A program made the position numbers and the translations under genes. DNA of 64,000 bases from Davidsoniella eucalypti (lineage: Eukaryota; Ascomycota; Sordariomycetes; Microascales; Ceratocystidaceae): the NCBI GenBank assembly GCA_004009845.1, contig RMBW01000050.1:1-64000 (forward strand), given 5' to 3'. Within the stretch, counting starts at the first letter, position 1. Every line of letters starts with the position of its first letter. Below, piece after piece: positions 61,265 to 64,000 of the stretch. The notes below the pieces were generated by a model that saw only the letters and a program-made list of their open reading frames with translations, was not told the origin of the DNA and made no database searches.

Positions 61265-62578
61265 CTAAAGTTCATCGTGACTTCCCAGCTCATCGTAGCC
61301 TCTCACGATCCGCTTATCCAACTCTTCATTAACCATCTCAAGCCTCTCAAAGTCTGGGCCGTCTTCGCCCAAGCCCCAGGCAAACAGCCCACCAATATCT
61401 GCCAGATCTAGTATTTCTTCAAACTTCATCTTGATCACCTCTGGCACATCGTAGGTCCACCAACGCTGCTCATCCGCGTCCCAATATGAATATCCTCCAC
61501 CGCCCGCAGATGTATACTGTCCGAATTTCTGGGCTTTGGCAAACCCAGCTCGAAGCTCAACGGGTACCTCGTCGTTCCAGCTGAACGCTCCAGATTTCCC
61601 CGTATCTTCTCCTGTCAGAGGGTCTTCGAGAAGCTTCGTAGGACAGCCGACACCATCAGGAGTATTACACAGCTCAGTCAATGCCCACTTGATGTAAAAT
61701 GCAAAGCCCAAATTAGTCTTCTCCGGAGGGAAACCTCTCGCGACATATTCCTCGAAAGACGCCTTCGATGCCTCCACGCCAGTATGATGCTTCGTGACCG
61801 CATCTCGCCTATTCATCAAATCGTACGTCATGACATTGACAAAGTCGAGACTCTTCATGATACTGCTGCTCGTCTCCTTTGTGAAAGCAAGCATGTCTCT
61901 CTTCAGTCCCGGCACGGCCGCTGATATCAGCATGTTTGACCCCACTGCCTCCCTGACCGCGGCCAACAACAACGGATACGCATTAACCCCCCAAGTCTGT
62001 TCGGTGCTAGGCTGCTTCTTGTAGTCTTCGCCGTTGCCGCCGGGGTATTCCCAGTCGATATCAACACCATCGGCGCCGGTAGTTTGTAGCATAGCAGCAA
62101 CGTTGGCGGCCCATGTGGCACGTGATTCCGGCGTGGCGGCGGCAGTTTCAAACCCAGCAGAATCTCCCCACCCACCAATAGCAACCATGATCTTGGTTCC
62201 AGGGAGGAAATGAGTCCGGATGTTAGATATGGAGTCCCATAGATCGTACTTGTCAGGTGGCGAGTGGTTGAAGACGTCACTCTTCAGGAAGGCCAGCTCT
62301 ACATGTGTGATGTGTCGAACATGATGACGAGACGGGACTTTCGTATGTTGCCTTGTTTTGTGGAAAGAGTTAGCGTGCATTCATGTTGATCAAAACAATC
62401 AAACTACTACATAGGTTCATAGTGTCTTCGCAGTATCTGTGTCAACGTTGATTGTAGATACGAGGACATATCGTGGAACTCACCCAGTCAAGTACATGAC
62501 ACACTTAAACGGGTCTGCTAGTACGACAGTAGCATAAACAATACTTGCGCCGAAACGCAATAGATGCTTTAAGAGCAT
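61265..62578 (-). CDS. GH18 chitinase with signal peptide and C-terminal HDEL
   Basis: Exons 62578-62484 and 62351-61265 on the minus strand give 393 residues; the 132-nt intron (donor GTGAGT, acceptor CAAG) splits a Gly codon in MYLTGQHTKVP. Glycoside hydrolase family 18 enzymes cleave chitin or related GlcNAc chains by substrate-assisted catalysis. The signature DGVDIDWE is intact (Asp126, 129, 131; catalytic acid Glu133), preceded by MVAIGGWGD and followed by MTYDLMNRRD and GGGYSYWDADEQRWWTYD. The first 21 residues (MLLKHLLRFGASIVYATVVLA) read as a signal peptide, which supports the start at 62578 over the ATG at 62497. There is no chitin-binding module. The protein ends in HDEL, the fungal ER-retrieval signal, so it is probably held in the ER lumen. 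An ENGase-like role on glycans is an alternative to chitin turnover. Confidence 0.93.
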
Positions 62579-64000
62579 GATAAATGGCGTCTGTCAAGCC
62601 GGGCTTGACGCAGATGTCAATGTCTCTTGATATATAAAGTTGAGCCTAGCGGTGAAAGATGCGTGATCAAAGCCGTAGGGTTAGTAGACGCACCTAACCC
62701 TGTACCTATCTGGGAAGGACTTGGCTTACAAAGCCAGTTGCGATATAGTCATCTGTATATCTGCAGTCTGAGGATGGAAGTACAACATATCGAACCATCA
62801 TTATCTACAAACTAGTGCTAATGTGGCTTAACGGCCGTAACCAACTAGGCCGGTATGTTCCGCCTGATCATAAGGTTCATGGCTCCTAGACCATAAATCG
62901 AGGGAGTGAGAGAAAAAAAGAGCAGATTTCTGTAACCTCAGCTGTATCATTTGTTCGTTCTACTTGTGTAGGCATTACGACGAGAAAACAAAGAGAGGCG
63001 GAGAAAAGGAAGCCTTGTTGGGAGTCTAAATTGCAACAACAGCATCACCTACTAATACGATACGACGTCTTGGTAGACAAAATGGAACATGCAGATTAGC
63101 CCAGCTTAGATTAGCTGGCAAGTTAGCTTTCTCTCTTTACAACTAAACGTTGCAAAAAAGGAAGGTTGGGATTCCTCACCAAAAAAATAAAAGCCCAATA
63201 AGAATATCTCGGAGGAGAATGTTGCAGTGAAAGAGGCACTCGACTTGCCATTTTGAGGGCAGCAGACCACAATTGACTCAAATCTAGCCTGGGTAATTGT
63301 TGTCTTTATGCGTCGTATGAACGAGCCCGAAACAATGGATTGGGACAAACGACGGTGAAATAAGAAGGTTTAAGCAGAAACGGCTGCTGGTTTCAGTTCA
63401 TTGCAGTCCTCATTTCGTTTTATCTCATGTTTTGTTTTTCCCGTGCGTGACAAGTGACTTGTCACTAGTTCGTGCCTGTGCCTGATCCAATCCTAGACTT
63501 CGTATCCAATGCAAAATAACGAAATATACGAACGATGGGGGCCTATTCTTTGTTCTCTAGATCAGGGAATATAATAGAAAGAAAGAATCGACGCCGTTAG
63601 TACACTGGAGATATAGGCGTATATCTCCGGTTGGGAAGCATGCTACAATAAGCTACATAGTGGAGCGTGTTAGGACGTTATATGATTAGTTGTATATTGT
63701 TCTTTGCCTTAGTCTACAGGGCCTGTATATGAGCAGTTACAGGAAAGATTGCATACATCTTGTATATAAGTATTACACTCAACTTGTAGATGAACATACA
63801 AGACCCAAGGTTGAGCCAAGAAAGAAGAGGTTCGTCTCGCGATCCTTGTATGATATTCAGTCACTGTCAGAAAATAGTGCATGTACATGGTAAATCTAGC
63901 AAAAAGAACAGAAACTCTCTGACGACGACATGGATCCTTGCTCTTCTTTGCCTTGCCTGTATTATTTCTCACCCAGTACGTACTAACTAAGGTAGTCAGA
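62579..64000. other. Upstream region of the chitinase and window end
   Basis: About 1.4 kb without a supportable gene. It holds the palindrome at 62593-62609, a TATATA block at 62630-62638, and short overlapping frames near 63690-63990 on both strands that look like chance. Confidence 0.55.
62593..62609. promoter_or_regulatory. Perfect hyphenated palindrome just upstream of the chitinase start
   Basis: GTCAAGCC-G-GGCTTGAC is a perfect 8+1+8 inverted repeat whose near edge lies 15 nt before the chitinase ATG. It could be an operator-like dimer site or a hairpin in the 5' leader. No known factor is assigned. Confidence 0.5.

Noticed and set aside
62380..62400. Intronic ATG/CTG start for an unspliced chitinase
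   Set aside because: The unspliced frame lacks the signal peptide and the MYLTGQH strand; splicing 62484 to 62351 restores both in frame.

Overview
The window looks like nuclear DNA of a filamentous ascomycete (Pezizomycotina). Genes have zero to three short GT-AG introns (60 to about 320 nt) and pyrimidine-rich leaders. The products include fungal or Pezizomycotina-type families: an MDS3 kelch/BTB protein, a fungal C2H2 regulator with a CPYYQRN...HLYRRH block, a UapA-type purine permease, a Cet1-type RNA triphosphatase and JIP5. The species cannot be named from the sequence alone. I see no transposon, rRNA, tRNA or CRISPR array.

Layout, left to right. An MDS3-like gene (1488-5045, +) is followed by about 15 kb without a convincing gene. 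The second half of that stretch (about 12.6-20.0 kb) is studded with CT-rich tracts on the + strand and leads into a three-exon C2H2 regulator (20020-21983, +). After another 4.7 kb gap comes an 845-residue Cys/His-rich protein of unknown function (26719-29316, +). The GPI-transamidase subunit PIG-S/GPI17 (29769-31516, -) and the FAT1-type very-long-chain acyl-CoA synthetase (32896-34950, +) diverge from a 1.4 kb promoter. A small secreted glycoprotein (35854-36792, +) and sulfite oxidase (38158-40104, +) follow. RPN2 of the 26S proteasome (40434-44070, -) converges on sulfite oxidase and diverges from the mRNA-capping triphosphatase CET1 (47165-50961, +). JIP5/WDR55 (51576-52919, -) converges on CET1. 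A uric acid/xanthine permease (55418-57443, -) and an ER-type GH18 chitinase with a signal peptide and C-terminal HDEL (61265-62578, -) close the window.

The twelve genes do not form a pathway or secondary-metabolite cluster. They are mostly housekeeping or core-metabolic genes at low density, about one per 5.3 kb. The most unusual items are the ER-retained GH18 protein with a perfect palindrome just upstream of its start, the very long pyrimidine-rich leader of the C2H2 gene, the giant Gln/Pro-rich N-terminus on the capping enzyme, upstream ATG-stop elements at FAT1 and CET1, the unrecognised Cys/His-rich protein, and a short dispersed repeat found twice in the right-hand intergenic DNA. Exon boundaries were placed by hand from splice consensus, reading frame and remembered family patterns, and no alignment was run.
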